64,000 nucleotides of DNA from JAJVHZ01 sp041395385 (GTDB lineage: Bacteria; Pseudomonadota; Gammaproteobacteria; JAJPIJ01). Location of the stretch: contig JAWLAN010000006.1 in NCBI GenBank assembly GCA_041395385.1, forward strand, positions 463,187-527,186, given 5' to 3'. Position 1 is the first letter of the stretch. Each line of letters begins with the position of its first letter. Positions 8,676 to 17,373 of the stretch are shown piece after piece. A program made the position numbers and the translations under genes. The notes beneath the pieces were generated by a model that was given only the letters and a program-made list of their open reading frames with translations, did not search any database and was not told where the DNA came from.

Positions 8676-10718
8676 ATGGCCCAGTTCGATGCGCTGTTGA
8701 AACCCTATTCGTTGAAGCATCTCACCCTGCGCAACCGGGTGATGAGCACCTCGCACGAGCCCTCCTACACCCAGCAGGCTCGCCTCACCGAGCGCTACGT
8801 GGGCTATCACGTCGAGAAGGCCCGCGGCGGGATCGGGCTGACCATGTTCGGCGGCTCCTGCTGCGTGTCGCCGGACTCGCCGGCCTCCTTCGGCCAGCTG
8901 GCCTGCATGGACGACTCCGTCATCCCGGAATTCCAGTCCTTCGCCGCGCGCGTGCACGAGCACGGCGCCGCGCTGATGATCCAGTTGACGCACATGGGCC
9001 GGCGCACGCGCTGGGACGCGGGCGACTGGCTGCCGCCGGTGTCCTCCGGCAACCGCCGCGAGCCGGCGCATCGCTCCTGGCCCAAGGAGATGGAGGAACA
9101 CGACATCCGCCGCGTGAAGCGCGACTACGCCGAGGCCGTGCGCCGCTGCAAGGAGGGCGGACTCGACGGGCTGGAGCTCTCCGCCGCGCACGGGCATCTC
9201 ATCGATCAGTTCTGGTCGCCGTCGGCGAACAACCGCCACGACCGCTACGGCGGCTCGCTCGCGAACCGCATGCGCTTCGGCCTGGAGGTCTTCGAGGAGA
9301 TCCGCAAGACCGTCGGCGATGACTACATCGTCGGCATCCGCATGTCGGGCGACGAGATGATCGACGAGGGCCTGTCGCCGCAGGACTGCCTGACGATCGC
9401 CAGGACCTATGCCGAGAGCGGCATGGTCGATTTCATCAACGTGCTCGGCGGCTCGGCCGCGGATTTCCGCGCGCTCGCCAACTGCATCCCCGAGATGTGG
9501 TCGCAGGTGGCGCCGTATCTGTACCTGCCGAGCGCGATCCGCAACGAGGTCGGCGTCCCGGTCATGCACGCCGGCAAGATCCCGGACGTCGCCACCGCCG
9601 CGCGCGCGATCGAGGACGGCCACGTCGACCTGGTGGCGATGACGCGGGCGCAGATCGCCGATCCGCACCTGGTGCGCAAGCTGATGGAGGATCGCGTCGA
9701 CGACATCCGCCAGTGCGTGGGCGCCGGCTATTGCATCGATCGCATCTACATCGGCAAGGACGCGCTCTGCATCCAGAACGCCGCGACCGGCCGCGAGCAG
9801 ACCATGCCGCACGAGATCCCGCGCGGGCAGCAGCACCGCAAGGTGGTGGTCGTGGGAGGCGGGCCGGCGGGGCTGGAGGCCGCGCGGGTGTGCGCGGCGC
9901 GCGGTCACGCCGTGGTGCTGTACGAGGCGCAGCCGAGGCTCGGCGGCCAGATCGCGCTGGCCGCGCGCGCGCCGTGGCGCGAGTCCTTGAGCGGCATCGT
10001 GCGCTGGCTCGAGCTGCAGGTGCGCAGGCTGGGCGTGGAGGTGCGGCTCGGTACGCCGGCGACCGTCGAGGCCGTCGCCGCCGACGAACCCGACACGGTC
10101 GTCATCGCCTGCGGCGGCCGGCCGCGCTTGGAGGACTGGCTGAAGGGCAGTGAGCACGCACTCAGCGTCTTCGACATCCTGGGCGCGCGGGTGCCGCCGG
10201 CGCCTTCGGTGCTGATGTACGACGACAACGGCCAGCACCCCGGCCCCTCGTGCGCGGAGTTCCTCGCCAACGCCGGCAGCGCGGTGGAGTTCGTCACCCC
10301 CGATCGCATGCCCGGCGAGGAGCTCGGCGGCACGAACATCTGGCCGCACATGCGCAACCTCTACGACAAGGGCGTGATCTTCTCCCCCGATCTGCGCCTC
10401 ACCGAGATCTACGCCGAGGGCGAGAAGAAGATTGCGGTCCTGCGCAACGAGTACACGCTGCGCGAGGAGGAGCGCGTCGTCGATCAGGTGGTGGTCGAGC
10501 ACGGCACGCTGCCGGTGGACGATCTGTATCTCGCGCTGCGCCCGGGATCGGTGAATCTCGGCGAGACCGACCTCGCCGCCCTGCTCGCGGGCCGGCCGCA
10601 GGAGGTGCGGAGCAATCCCGCCGGCCGCTACCAGCTCTTCCGCGTCGGCGATGCGGTGGCCAGCCGCAACATCCACGCCGCCATCTACGACTCGCTGCGC
10701 CTGTGCAAGGACCTCTGA
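8676..10718 (+). CDS. dgcA: Dimethylglycine demethylation flavoprotein DgcA
   Basis: This is an NADH:flavin oxidoreductase of the trimethylamine/dimethylamine dehydrogenase family (680 residues) that demethylates N,N-dimethylglycine to sarcosine together with DgcB. The old-yellow-enzyme barrel occupies about residues 5-345, with AAHGHLIDQFWSPSANNRHD and DRYGGSLANR motifs. Cysteines around residues 347-366 (CVGAGYC and a later Cys) fit the 4Fe-4S site. A Rossmann motif VVVVGGGPAGLEAARVCAAR begins near 389. AGGAGA lies upstream of the start. The next genes are dgcB and a dedicated ETF pair, the arrangement known for DgcAB in Pseudomonas. The dgcA name is based on that context as well as the sequence. 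Confidence 0.9.
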   Translation: MAQFDALLKPYSLKHLTLRNRVMSTSHEPSYTQQARLTERYVGYHVEKARGGIGLTMFGGSCCVSPDSPASFGQLACMDDSVIPEFQSFAARVHEHGAALMIQLTHMGRRTRWDAGDWLPPVSSGNRREPAHRSWPKEMEEHDIRRVKRDYAEAVRRCKEGGLDGLELSAAHGHLIDQFWSPSANNRHDRYGGSLANRMRFGLEVFEEIRKTVGDDYIVGIRMSGDEMIDEGLSPQDCLTIARTYAESGMVDFINVLGGSAADFRALANCIPEMWSQVAPYLYLPSAIRNEVGVPVMHAGKIPDVATAARAIEDGHVDLVAMTRAQIADPHLVRKLMEDRVDDIRQCVGAGYCIDRIYIGKDALCIQNAATGREQTMPHEIPRGQQHRKVVVVGGGPAGLEAARVCAARGHAVVLYEAQPRLGGQIALAARAPWRESLSGIVRWLELQVRRLGVEVRLGTPATVEAVAADEPDTVVIACGGRPRLEDWLKGSEHALSVFDILGARVPPAPSVLMYDDNGQHPGPSCAEFLANAGSAVEFVTPDRMPGEELGGTNIWPHMRNLYDKGVIFSPDLRLTEIYAEGEKKIAVLRNEYTLREEERVVDQVVVEHGTLPVDDLYLALRPGSVNLGETDLAALLAGRPQEVRSNPAGRYQLFRVGDAVASRNIHAAIYDSLRLCKDL

Positions 10719-10792
10719 GCATGCCGTTTACCAGCAAGACGTTGCCCGGAGACTTTGGCGTGACTCGGACAGCCGCGGCGCCCATGTGTGAG

Positions 10793-10920
10793 GACCCTCG
10801 CCGGTCTCGTTCGGCGCGCCTCGGCGCCGCGCGCAGCATGGACGTACGAGCACGGCGCCGCGGTAGCCAGCGATTCATGGATGAATCGCTGGCGGTAGCC
10901 GAACGAGACCGGCGAGGGTC
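10793..10920. repeat. Nested palindrome between dgcA and dgcB
   Basis: Perfect 23-bp inverted arms lie at 10793-10815 and 10898-10920. Inside is a second hairpin with 12-bp perfect arms (10867-10878 and 10881-10892, CCAGCGATTCAT with its complement) and a 2-bp loop. There is no T-tract, so it is not a simple intrinsic terminator. It occupies most of the 256-bp gap between two genes that should be co-transcribed. It resembles a REP/BIME-like or MITE-like insertion. Confidence 0.8.
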
Positions 10921-10974
10921 ACCTGCGACGATCGCCGCGGCTTCCGAATACGCGCCGAGCATGAACACGCAACG

Positions 10975-12852
10975 ATGACCAACCCGTCCAACATCGCCTG
11001 GCTGTTGATCATCACCGCCGCCGTCGCGGCCGTGGGCGCATGGCGGCGCTGGCAGATGTGGCGCGCCGGGCAGCCGGCGACGGTAGACTGGATCGGCGGC
11101 CTGCTGGCGATGCCGCGCCGCTACCTCGTCGACGTGCACGACGTGGTGGCGCGGGAGCCGGCGACCGCGCGCATGCACGTGCACGTGGCCGGCGGCCTGG
11201 TCGCGATCCTCGTCCTGCTCGTGCTCATCTACTTCCTCGACCTGCAATCGTGGTGGCTGCGGCTGGCGCTGCTGGTCGCGGTGCTGATGATGTGGCGCGG
11301 GCTGCGCATGCTGGCGGAGCGCCGCCGCGAGCCGCCGGCGCATCTCTCCCGCGGCAGCTTCCAGCGCCTGCCCGATACCCTGCGACTGCTCGCGATCGGG
11401 CTGGGCGTGCTGGCGGTGTTCCTGGTGCTCGGCAACTGGGACGTGGGCGGGATCATCGGCTTGGCGCTGTTCGTGGTCCTGGCGCTCGGCATGGCAGAAC
11501 TGGCCGTGGCCACCTGGGGCGGCCCGCTCAAGCACGCCTTTGCGGGCGCGCTGCATCTCGCCTTCCATCCGCGGCCGGAGCGCTTCAGCGGCGAGAAGCG
11601 TTCCACCGCGCTGAAGCCGATCGATCTCGCCGCGCCGCGCCTGGGCGCGGAGCGGCCGGTGGACTTCAAGTGGAACCAGCTGCTCGGCTTCGACGCCTGC
11701 GTGCAGTGCGGCCGCTGCGAGCGGATGTGCCCGGCCTACGCCGCCGGCCAGCCGCTCAACCCGAAGAAGCTCATCCAGGACCTCGTGCTCGGCTTCAGCA
11801 GCCAGGGCGACGATCGCCGCTACACCGGCAGCGCGCATCCGGGGCAGCAGCCCGGCGAGCCGACCGCGGCCATCGTGCCGGAGCTGGTGGCGCCGGAGAC
11901 GCTGTGGGCCTGCACCACCTGCCGCGCCTGCGTCTACGAGTGCCCGATGATGATCGAGCACGTCGACGCGATCGTGGACATGCGCCGTCACCTCACGCTC
12001 GCGCAGGGCGCCACACCGGCCAAGGCGGTGAACGTGCTGGAGGAACTGCGGCAGACGGACAACAGCGGCGGCCAGGACCCGAGGGCGCGCATCGACTGGG
12101 CCGTGGATCAGCGCCTGCGGCTGATGCGCGACGTGCGCCAGGCCGACGTGCTGCTGTGGCTGGGCGACGGCGCCTTCGATCGGCGCGTGCAGCGCACGCT
12201 GCGCGCCCTTTTCAAGCTGCTGCGCGCCGCCGGCGTGGACTTCGCCGTGCTCGGCGAGGAGGAACTGGACTGCGGCGATCTCGCCCGCCGCCTCGGCGAC
12301 GAGGCGACGTTCCAGTCGCTCGCCCGCCGCAACCTCGCCATCCTCGAGCGCTACCGGTTCAATCTGATCGTCACCGCCGATCCGCACGCCTATCACAGCC
12401 TGAAGAACGAATATCCGGCGATGGGCGGGCACTATCGGGTGATGCACCACACCGGCTATCTCGCCGAGCTGCAGCGGCAGGGACGGTTGAAGCTCGCCGC
12501 GAGCACCGACGCCCGGCCGGTGAGCTATCACGACCCGTGCTATCTCGGCCGCTACAACGGCGAGATCGAGGCGCCGCGCGCGCTGCTCGGCGCGCTGGGC
12601 GTGCCGCTGAAGGAGATGGCGCGTTCCGGCCTGCGCGCGCGCTGCTGCGGCGGCGGCGGCGGCGCGGCGATCACCGACGTGCCGGGAAGACAGCGGATCC
12701 CGGACATGCGCATGGAGGACGCGCGGGCAGCGGGCGCGGAGATCCTCGCCGTGGCCTGCCCGCAGTGCACGGTGATGCTGGAGGGCGTGGTCGGCCCGCG
12801 TCCGGAGGTCCGGGACGTTGCCGAGCTGCTCGCCGAGGCCGTCGTCGAATGA
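10975..12852 (+). CDS. dgcB: Membrane-anchored iron-sulfur protein DgcB
   Basis: This is the electron-accepting partner of DgcA (625 residues). Hydrophobic segments lie at about 5-20, 65-85, 90-110, 133-150 and 158-180, which would place it in the inner membrane. Two 4Fe-4S motifs follow, CVQCGRCERMCP at about 242 and CTTCRACVYECP at about 313. Downstream are the cysteine-rich heterodisulfide-reductase-type (CCG) signatures, with SYHDPCYLGR near 520 and ARCCGGGGG near 557. The protein probably carries electrons from dimethylglycine oxidation towards quinone, either directly or via the adjacent ETF. It is 256 bp downstream of dgcA, separated by a palindromic element, and 10 bp upstream of the ETF alpha gene. 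Confidence 0.9.
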   Translation: MTNPSNIAWLLIITAAVAAVGAWRRWQMWRAGQPATVDWIGGLLAMPRRYLVDVHDVVAREPATARMHVHVAGGLVAILVLLVLIYFLDLQSWWLRLALLVAVLMMWRGLRMLAERRREPPAHLSRGSFQRLPDTLRLLAIGLGVLAVFLVLGNWDVGGIIGLALFVVLALGMAELAVATWGGPLKHAFAGALHLAFHPRPERFSGEKRSTALKPIDLAAPRLGAERPVDFKWNQLLGFDACVQCGRCERMCPAYAAGQPLNPKKLIQDLVLGFSSQGDDRRYTGSAHPGQQPGEPTAAIVPELVAPETLWACTTCRACVYECPMMIEHVDAIVDMRRHLTLAQGATPAKAVNVLEELRQTDNSGGQDPRARIDWAVDQRLRLMRDVRQADVLLWLGDGAFDRRVQRTLRALFKLLRAAGVDFAVLGEEELDCGDLARRLGDEATFQSLARRNLAILERYRFNLIVTADPHAYHSLKNEYPAMGGHYRVMHHTGYLAELQRQGRLKLAASTDARPVSYHDPCYLGRYNGEIEAPRALLGALGVPLKEMARSGLRARCCGGGGGAAITDVPGRQRIPDMRMEDARAAGAEILAVACPQCTVMLEGVVGPRPEVRDVAELLAEAVVE

Positions 12853-12862
12853 GGACCCGGAC

Positions 12863-13969
12863 ATGAGCGCATCCCGCCCGCCGCGCCTGCGCCGCGATCC
12901 GCGCGCCGGGCGCGTCCTGCAGCCGCGCGCCGACGGGCGCGTGCGCGTGCTGCGGGGCGAGGGCGCCATCGCCGAGGCGCCGGCGAGTGTGCCCACGATC
13001 GTCCCCGCGGCGGCGGCGCGCGTGCGCACGATCGAGCAGCCGGCGTACCTCATCCTCGTCGTGCCCGACGCGGTCGACGGCCGGCTCTCGGCCCAGGACC
13101 GCGATCTCATCGGTCTCGGCCGTGCCATGGCCGACGCGGGCGGCGGCGCGGTCTGCGTGGCCACCTTCGCGGCGCCGCTGGAGGATCTCGGCGTGGGGGG
13201 CGCCGACCGGGTCGTGGATCTCGGCGCGGCGGGCGATGCCCCGGAGCGCCGCGCCGGCATGCTGCAGAGCTACATCGAGCGCGCCCATCCACGTCACGTG
13301 CTGTTCCCCGAGAGCGACTGGGGCGGCGGCGATCTCGGCCGGCGCCTGGCCGCGCTGACCGGCTCGCCGGTCGCGACCTCCGCGTGGCGCGCGGACCTCG
13401 GCACGGTGTCGCGGCGCGCCGTCGGCGGCACGCGCGAGGTGAGCATGGCCACCCCGCGCATCCTGCTCGTCGAGCCCGACGTGGGCGACGCGGTGACCGG
13501 CGAGCGCCACGAGGCCCGGGCCATGGATGCGCCGGCGGCGCCCGATCTTGCCCCGCGCGTCCTCGATCGCGGGTTGCGGCCGTACGATCCGCAGTCCGTC
13601 GCGCTCGAGGAGGCGGAATTCATCCTCGCCGCCGGCAACGGCGTCAGCGACTGGCCGGCGTTCCACGAGCTGGCCGAGGCGCTCGGCGCGAGCGAGGGCG
13701 GCTCGCGCGTGGTGGTCGACGCCGGCGCGCTGCCGCGTCACCGGCAGGTCGGCGCGACCGGCGCCATCACCACCGCGCGCTGCTACATCGCCCTCGGGAT
13801 CTCCGGCGCGCCGCAGCACCTGCAGGGCATCGGCGCGTGCGAGCACGTCATCGCCGTAAACGTCGATCCCAACTGCGACATGATGAAGCGCGCCACGCTG
13901 GCCGTGATCGCCGACGCGCAGGCCGTGATGCGCGCCCTGCTCGAGCTCTGCCAGGACAAGGGAGGCTGA
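12863..13969 (+). CDS. etfA: Electron transfer flavoprotein alpha subunit
   Basis: This 368-residue ETF alpha-type protein binds FAD and shuttles electrons in the dimethylglycine demethylation branch. The C-terminal FAD-binding region is clear: VVVDAGALPRHRQVGATGAI, YIALGISGAPQHLQGI and AVNVDPNCDMM. The N-terminal 50 residues are arginine-rich and less typical. It starts 10 bp after dgcB and ends 4 bp before the beta subunit. The location points to a dedicated ETF for DgcAB rather than the housekeeping fatty-acid ETF. The start was placed at MSASRPPRLRRDP, because the upstream in-frame ATG lies inside dgcB. Confidence 0.88.
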   Translation: MSASRPPRLRRDPRAGRVLQPRADGRVRVLRGEGAIAEAPASVPTIVPAAAARVRTIEQPAYLILVVPDAVDGRLSAQDRDLIGLGRAMADAGGGAVCVATFAAPLEDLGVGGADRVVDLGAAGDAPERRAGMLQSYIERAHPRHVLFPESDWGGGDLGRRLAALTGSPVATSAWRADLGTVSRRAVGGTREVSMATPRILLVEPDVGDAVTGERHEARAMDAPAAPDLAPRVLDRGLRPYDPQSVALEEAEFILAAGNGVSDWPAFHELAEALGASEGGSRVVVDAGALPRHRQVGATGAITTARCYIALGISGAPQHLQGIGACEHVIAVNVDPNCDMMKRATLAVIADAQAVMRALLELCQDKGG

Positions 13970-13973
13970 TCGG

Positions 13974-14750
13974 ATGGACACTGCCGCAGGCGTGCAGGTC
14001 GTCACTCTGATCTCGGTCGGGCGTCATCCCGTGAGCGGCCGCCCGCGGCGCTCGCCGCTGGACGCGCGCGCCGTGGAGCTCGGTCTGCGCATCCCGGGTG
14101 CACGGCAGGTGCTGCTGCATGCCGGGGACGCGGGCGCCGGGGTGTTGCGGGAATACCTGGGGATGGGTGTCGAGACCTTGCACGTCGTGCCATGCGGGCC
14201 GCGCGACGACGTCATACCGGCCCTGCGCGCGCCGCTGGCGACGTTGCGCCCGTCGCTGATCTTGACCGGCGTGCGCGCCGAGGGCGCCGAGGACTCCGGC
14301 ATGGTGCCTTACCTGATTGCGCAGTCCCTCGACTGGCCGATCGTGGCGCAGGTGGCGGACGTGGTGATCGGCCGCGACGGCAAGGCCACGGTGGTGCAGG
14401 CGCTGCCGCGCGGGCGGCGCCGCGAGATCGAGGTGGCGCTGCCCTGCGTGCTGGCGGTCGGGATGGGCGCGCCGACGCCGAGGCCGAGCGCCTACGCCAG
14501 GGCGCGGCGCGGGCGCATGGCCGAGGTGAGCGTCGCGCCGGTGGGCGACGCGCGCCGTGACGGCTGGCAGGAATCCCCGGCGCGCGCCCGCGGCAAGCGC
14601 CTGCGCATGCCGAAGGGCGGATCAGCCGCGGCACGGCAACAGGCCGCCACGGTGGTGGTCGCCAGTGGCGGTGCGGTGCTGCAGCCGGACACGCCTCGGG
14701 AGGCCGCCCGCGCGATCCTCGAATACCTGCGGCGCGCCGGCGTGCGCTGA
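13974..14750 (+). CDS. etfB: Electron transfer flavoprotein beta subunit
   Basis: This 258-residue ETF beta-type protein partners the preceding alpha subunit. Recognisable parts are the adenine-nucleotide domain with LILTGVRAEGAEDSGMVPYL, and a membrane-interaction-like loop following QALPRGRRREIEVALPCVL. GGAGG precedes the ATG, 7 bp from it. The C-terminal part (about 190-225) is basic and rather divergent from housekeeping EtfB proteins. It closes the dgcA-dgcB-etfA-etfB operon. Confidence 0.85.
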   Translation: MDTAAGVQVVTLISVGRHPVSGRPRRSPLDARAVELGLRIPGARQVLLHAGDAGAGVLREYLGMGVETLHVVPCGPRDDVIPALRAPLATLRPSLILTGVRAEGAEDSGMVPYLIAQSLDWPIVAQVADVVIGRDGKATVVQALPRGRRREIEVALPCVLAVGMGAPTPRPSAYARARRGRMAEVSVAPVGDARRDGWQESPARARGKRLRMPKGGSAAARQQAATVVVASGGAVLQPDTPREAARAILEYLRRAGVR

Positions 14751-14764
14751 CGCGGCTCGCCGGC

Positions 14765-14799
14765 GGTTACTATACAAACAGCGGGAATGTATAGTAACC
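14765..14799 (+). promoter_or_regulatory. Promoter covered by perfect inverted repeat (operator-like)
   Basis: Twelve-bp perfect arms GGTTACTATACA (14765-14776) and TGTATAGTAACC (14788-14799) flank an 11-bp spacer. Reading the same DNA as a promoter gives TTACTA (14767-14772), a 17-bp spacer, then TATAGT (14790-14795). The expected transcription start falls 1-6 bp before the ATG at 14809, so the mRNA would be leaderless or nearly so. A dyad that covers both promoter boxes is a typical autorepressor arrangement. Confidence 0.6.
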
Positions 14800-14808
14800 T
14801 CGGTTCGG

Positions 14809-15849
14809 ATGAGGTTCGTCGAACTTTCATTGTCGGCGCAGACCGCCTACTCCGAACTCCTCGCCCAGGCGCAGACCTTCGAGATCTCCAGCGCCCTGGC
14901 CGGTCTGGTGGGCGCGTTTCACAGGCGCACCATCAAGGGTCGCCGTTACTGGTATTTCGGCTACCGCGACATCGATCAGAAGCTGCGGATGGTGTACGTG
15001 GGTCCTGACGGGGAGCGGGTGCGCGCGCTCGTGGAGCGATTCAAGGAGGTCCGACGCGAAAAGCCGCTCGCACCCGCTGCGCGCGCCGCCATCGCTACGG
15101 GGTGCGTGCCGGCCACGCCGAAGCATTTCCGCATCATCAAGCGACTGGCGGAGTACGGTTTTTTCCGCGCCGGCGGCATCCTGATCGGCACCCATGCCTT
15201 CCTCGCGCTCGGGAATGTACTGGGGGTGCGGTGGCTCGATGGTGCGACAACGCTGGATGTGGATTTCGCGCATGCGGGCCGGAACATCTCCATTGCACTG
15301 CCCGCCGATCTGAGGATCGGCGGGCACGGTGCACTCGAGTCGCTGGAGGTGGGTCTGCTGCCGATTGCGCAGTTCGACGGCAGGGCGGGCGCGCGATACC
15401 GAGATCCGCGCGATCAGGAACTGCGGCTGGATTTCGTCACCACCATGGTCCGTGGCAAGCGCGACGTGGTGATGAGGAATTTGAACCTGGCGCTGCAGCC
15501 GTTGAAGTTCATGGAGTTCTCGTTGACGGAGACGACGCATGGCTGTGTGTTCGCCAATGCGGGCGCCTGCGTGGTCAACCTGCCGGCGCCGGAGCGATAC
15601 GCCGTGCACAAGCTCATCGTCTACGGCGAGCGCGCCGTCAGCGAGCGCGCCAAGGCGACCAAGGACCTGCTGCAGGCGGCCAGTCTCGCGAGCTACTTTC
15701 TCGACCGAGGCCAGGCGGAGGTCTTCAATGCGGCGTGGCGCGATGGGACGGCGCGCGGGAAGGGATGGCATCGCCGCGCGGAGCAGGGGCGCAAGGCGCT
15801 GTTGCGCATTGCCCCCGAGCTTTCGGCGAACGCACTGTGGCGGACATGA
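14809..15849 (+). CDS. GSU2403-type nucleotidyltransferase-fold protein
   Basis: This 346-residue protein resembles the GSU2403/NTP_transf_8 (PF12281) family of proteins with a nucleotidyltransferase fold. The relevant segment is about residues 105-270, with GGILIGTHAFLALGNVLGV, TTLDVDFAH and LRLDFVTTM, where the two acidic strands would hold the catalytic metal ligands. An ERYAVHKLIVYGERA segment and a basic C-terminus follow. The function of the family is not established. It stands alone between two catabolic operons, with an A+T-rich dyad promoter and no clear ribosome-binding site. The start is the first ATG after the predicted transcription start. Codon use is a little less extreme than in its neighbours. 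It could be an acquired single-gene element or a toxin-like transferase. Confidence 0.75.
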   Translation: MRFVELSLSAQTAYSELLAQAQTFEISSALAGLVGAFHRRTIKGRRYWYFGYRDIDQKLRMVYVGPDGERVRALVERFKEVRREKPLAPAARAAIATGCVPATPKHFRIIKRLAEYGFFRAGGILIGTHAFLALGNVLGVRWLDGATTLDVDFAHAGRNISIALPADLRIGGHGALESLEVGLLPIAQFDGRAGARYRDPRDQELRLDFVTTMVRGKRDVVMRNLNLALQPLKFMEFSLTETTHGCVFANAGACVVNLPAPERYAVHKLIVYGERAVSERAKATKDLLQAASLASYFLDRGQAEVFNAAWRDGTARGKGWHRRAEQGRKALLRIAPELSANALWRT

Positions 15850-15948
15850 GCGAATCGGCGGTATGGGAACCGACGGGCGGGACGTGCAATGCATGCCGTC
15901 GCGCGTCGGCCAGCGTTGGGACTTGCAGCTGATGCGGAGGATCGTGTC

Positions 15949-17205
15949 GTGAAGGTCATCGTCCTCGGCAGCGGCGTCATCGGCGTGACCGCCGCCCATT
16001 ACCTCAACCGTGCCGGACACGAGGTCACCGTGCTCGATCGCCAGCCGGCGGCGGCGATGGAGACGAGCTACGCCAACGCCGGGGAGATCTCCCCCGGGTA
16101 TGCCGCGCCCTGGGCCGCGCCCGGCGTGCCGCTGCGGGCGATCCGATGGCTGCTCATGAGGCACGGGCCGCTGGTCGTGCGGCCGAAGGCGGATGCGCGG
16201 ATGTGGTCCTGGATCGCGATGATGCTGCGCAACTGCACGGCCGCGCGCTACGCGATCAACAAGCGCCGCATGGTGCGGCTGGCCGAGTACAGCCGCGACT
16301 GCCTGCGCGCGCTGCGCGAGGAGACCGGCATCCGCTACGAGGAGCGCACGCTCGGCACCCTGCAGGTGCTGCGCACGCAGCGGCAGCTCGACGCGGTCGC
16401 CGCCGACATCGAGGTGCTCAGGCAGTACGGCGTGGTCTACGAGCTGCTCGACCGGGACGGCTGCGCGCGCGCGGAGCCGGCGCTGGCGGCGGTGCGCGAG
16501 AAGCTCGCCGGCGGCCTGCGACTGCCGGGAGACGAGACCGGTGACTGCCACCTGTTCACGCAGAAGCTTGCGCGGCTGGCGGCTGATAGGGGCGTGCAGT
16601 TTCGGCACAACGTCGCGATCGAGCGGCTGCAGGCGAGCGGCGATCGCGTCGAGGCGGTGGTGACAAGCGAGGGCAGCGTGGCTGCCGAGGCCTACGTGGT
16701 GGCGCTCGGCAGCTACTCGCCGCCGTTGTTGCGGCCGCTCGGGATCCGGCTGCCGGTCTACCCGGTGAAGGGCTATTCGATCACGGTGCCGATCACCGAT
16801 CCGGACGCCGCGCCGGTCTCCACCGTGATGGACGAGAACTACAAGGTCGCCATCACCCGGCTGGGCGACCGCGTGCGCGTCGGCGGCACCGCCGAGCTGG
16901 CGGGCTATGATCTGAGGCTGCGCCCCTCGCGGCGCGCGGCGCTGGAGTTCCTGGTCGAGGATCTCTTCCCGCGCGCCGGCGACGTCCGGCAGGCGAGCTT
17001 CTGGTGCGGACTGCGGCCCATGACCCCCGACGGCACGCCGGTACTGGGGCCGACGCCGCTCGGCAATCTCTATCTCAGCACCGGCCACGGCACCCTCGGC
17101 TGGACCATGGCCTGCGGTTCCGGACGGGTGCTTGCCGACCTCATCTGCGGCCGCAAACCGGAGATCGAGACCGCCGACCTCGCGGTTTCCCGCTACCGGG
17201 ACTGA
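15949..17205 (+). CDS. D-amino acid dehydrogenase family FAD oxidoreductase (DadA-like)
   Basis: This 418-residue FAD-dependent oxidoreductase has the DadA architecture. It starts at a GTG with GGAGG 8 bp upstream and begins VKVIVLGSGVIGVTAAHYLN, with the dinucleotide-binding site at the N-terminus. The middle contains YPVKGYSITVPI, and the end contains FWCGLRPMTPDGTPVLGPT and STGHGTLGWTMACGSGR, all typical of D-amino acid dehydrogenase small subunits. The reaction would be oxidation of a D-amino acid or an N-alkyl amino acid with electrons to the quinone pool. Given neighbours devoted to N-methylglycines, the substrate may be such a compound rather than D-alanine. That part is inference. Confidence 0.85.
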   Translation: MKVIVLGSGVIGVTAAHYLNRAGHEVTVLDRQPAAAMETSYANAGEISPGYAAPWAAPGVPLRAIRWLLMRHGPLVVRPKADARMWSWIAMMLRNCTAARYAINKRRMVRLAEYSRDCLRALREETGIRYEERTLGTLQVLRTQRQLDAVAADIEVLRQYGVVYELLDRDGCARAEPALAAVREKLAGGLRLPGDETGDCHLFTQKLARLAADRGVQFRHNVAIERLQASGDRVEAVVTSEGSVAAEAYVVALGSYSPPLLRPLGIRLPVYPVKGYSITVPITDPDAAPVSTVMDENYKVAITRLGDRVRVGGTAELAGYDLRLRPSRRAALEFLVEDLFPRAGDVRQASFWCGLRPMTPDGTPVLGPTPLGNLYLSTGHGTLGWTMACGSGRVLADLICGRKPEIETADLAVSRYRD

Positions 17206-17373
17206 GTGCGGCTTCCCGCCGGCACGGCGCCGCTCCGTGCACGCTTGTCACATCCCGCCGCCCGCGGTGTCGTTTTTCGACATGCCCGCGTCGCCGGCTG
17301 GTCAGTGCGCGACCGGGTTCCTGCCTACCATGTGTTCAACCACAGACCCGCCACCTTCCGGAGACCGCCGAAC

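Noticed and set aside
17206..17373. Cobalamin riboswitch ahead of the corrinoid operon
   Set aside because: Only 168 bp are available and I saw no B12-box-like core. A partial match to the 15-bp motif (CGACATGC at 17278) was also judged too weak to list.
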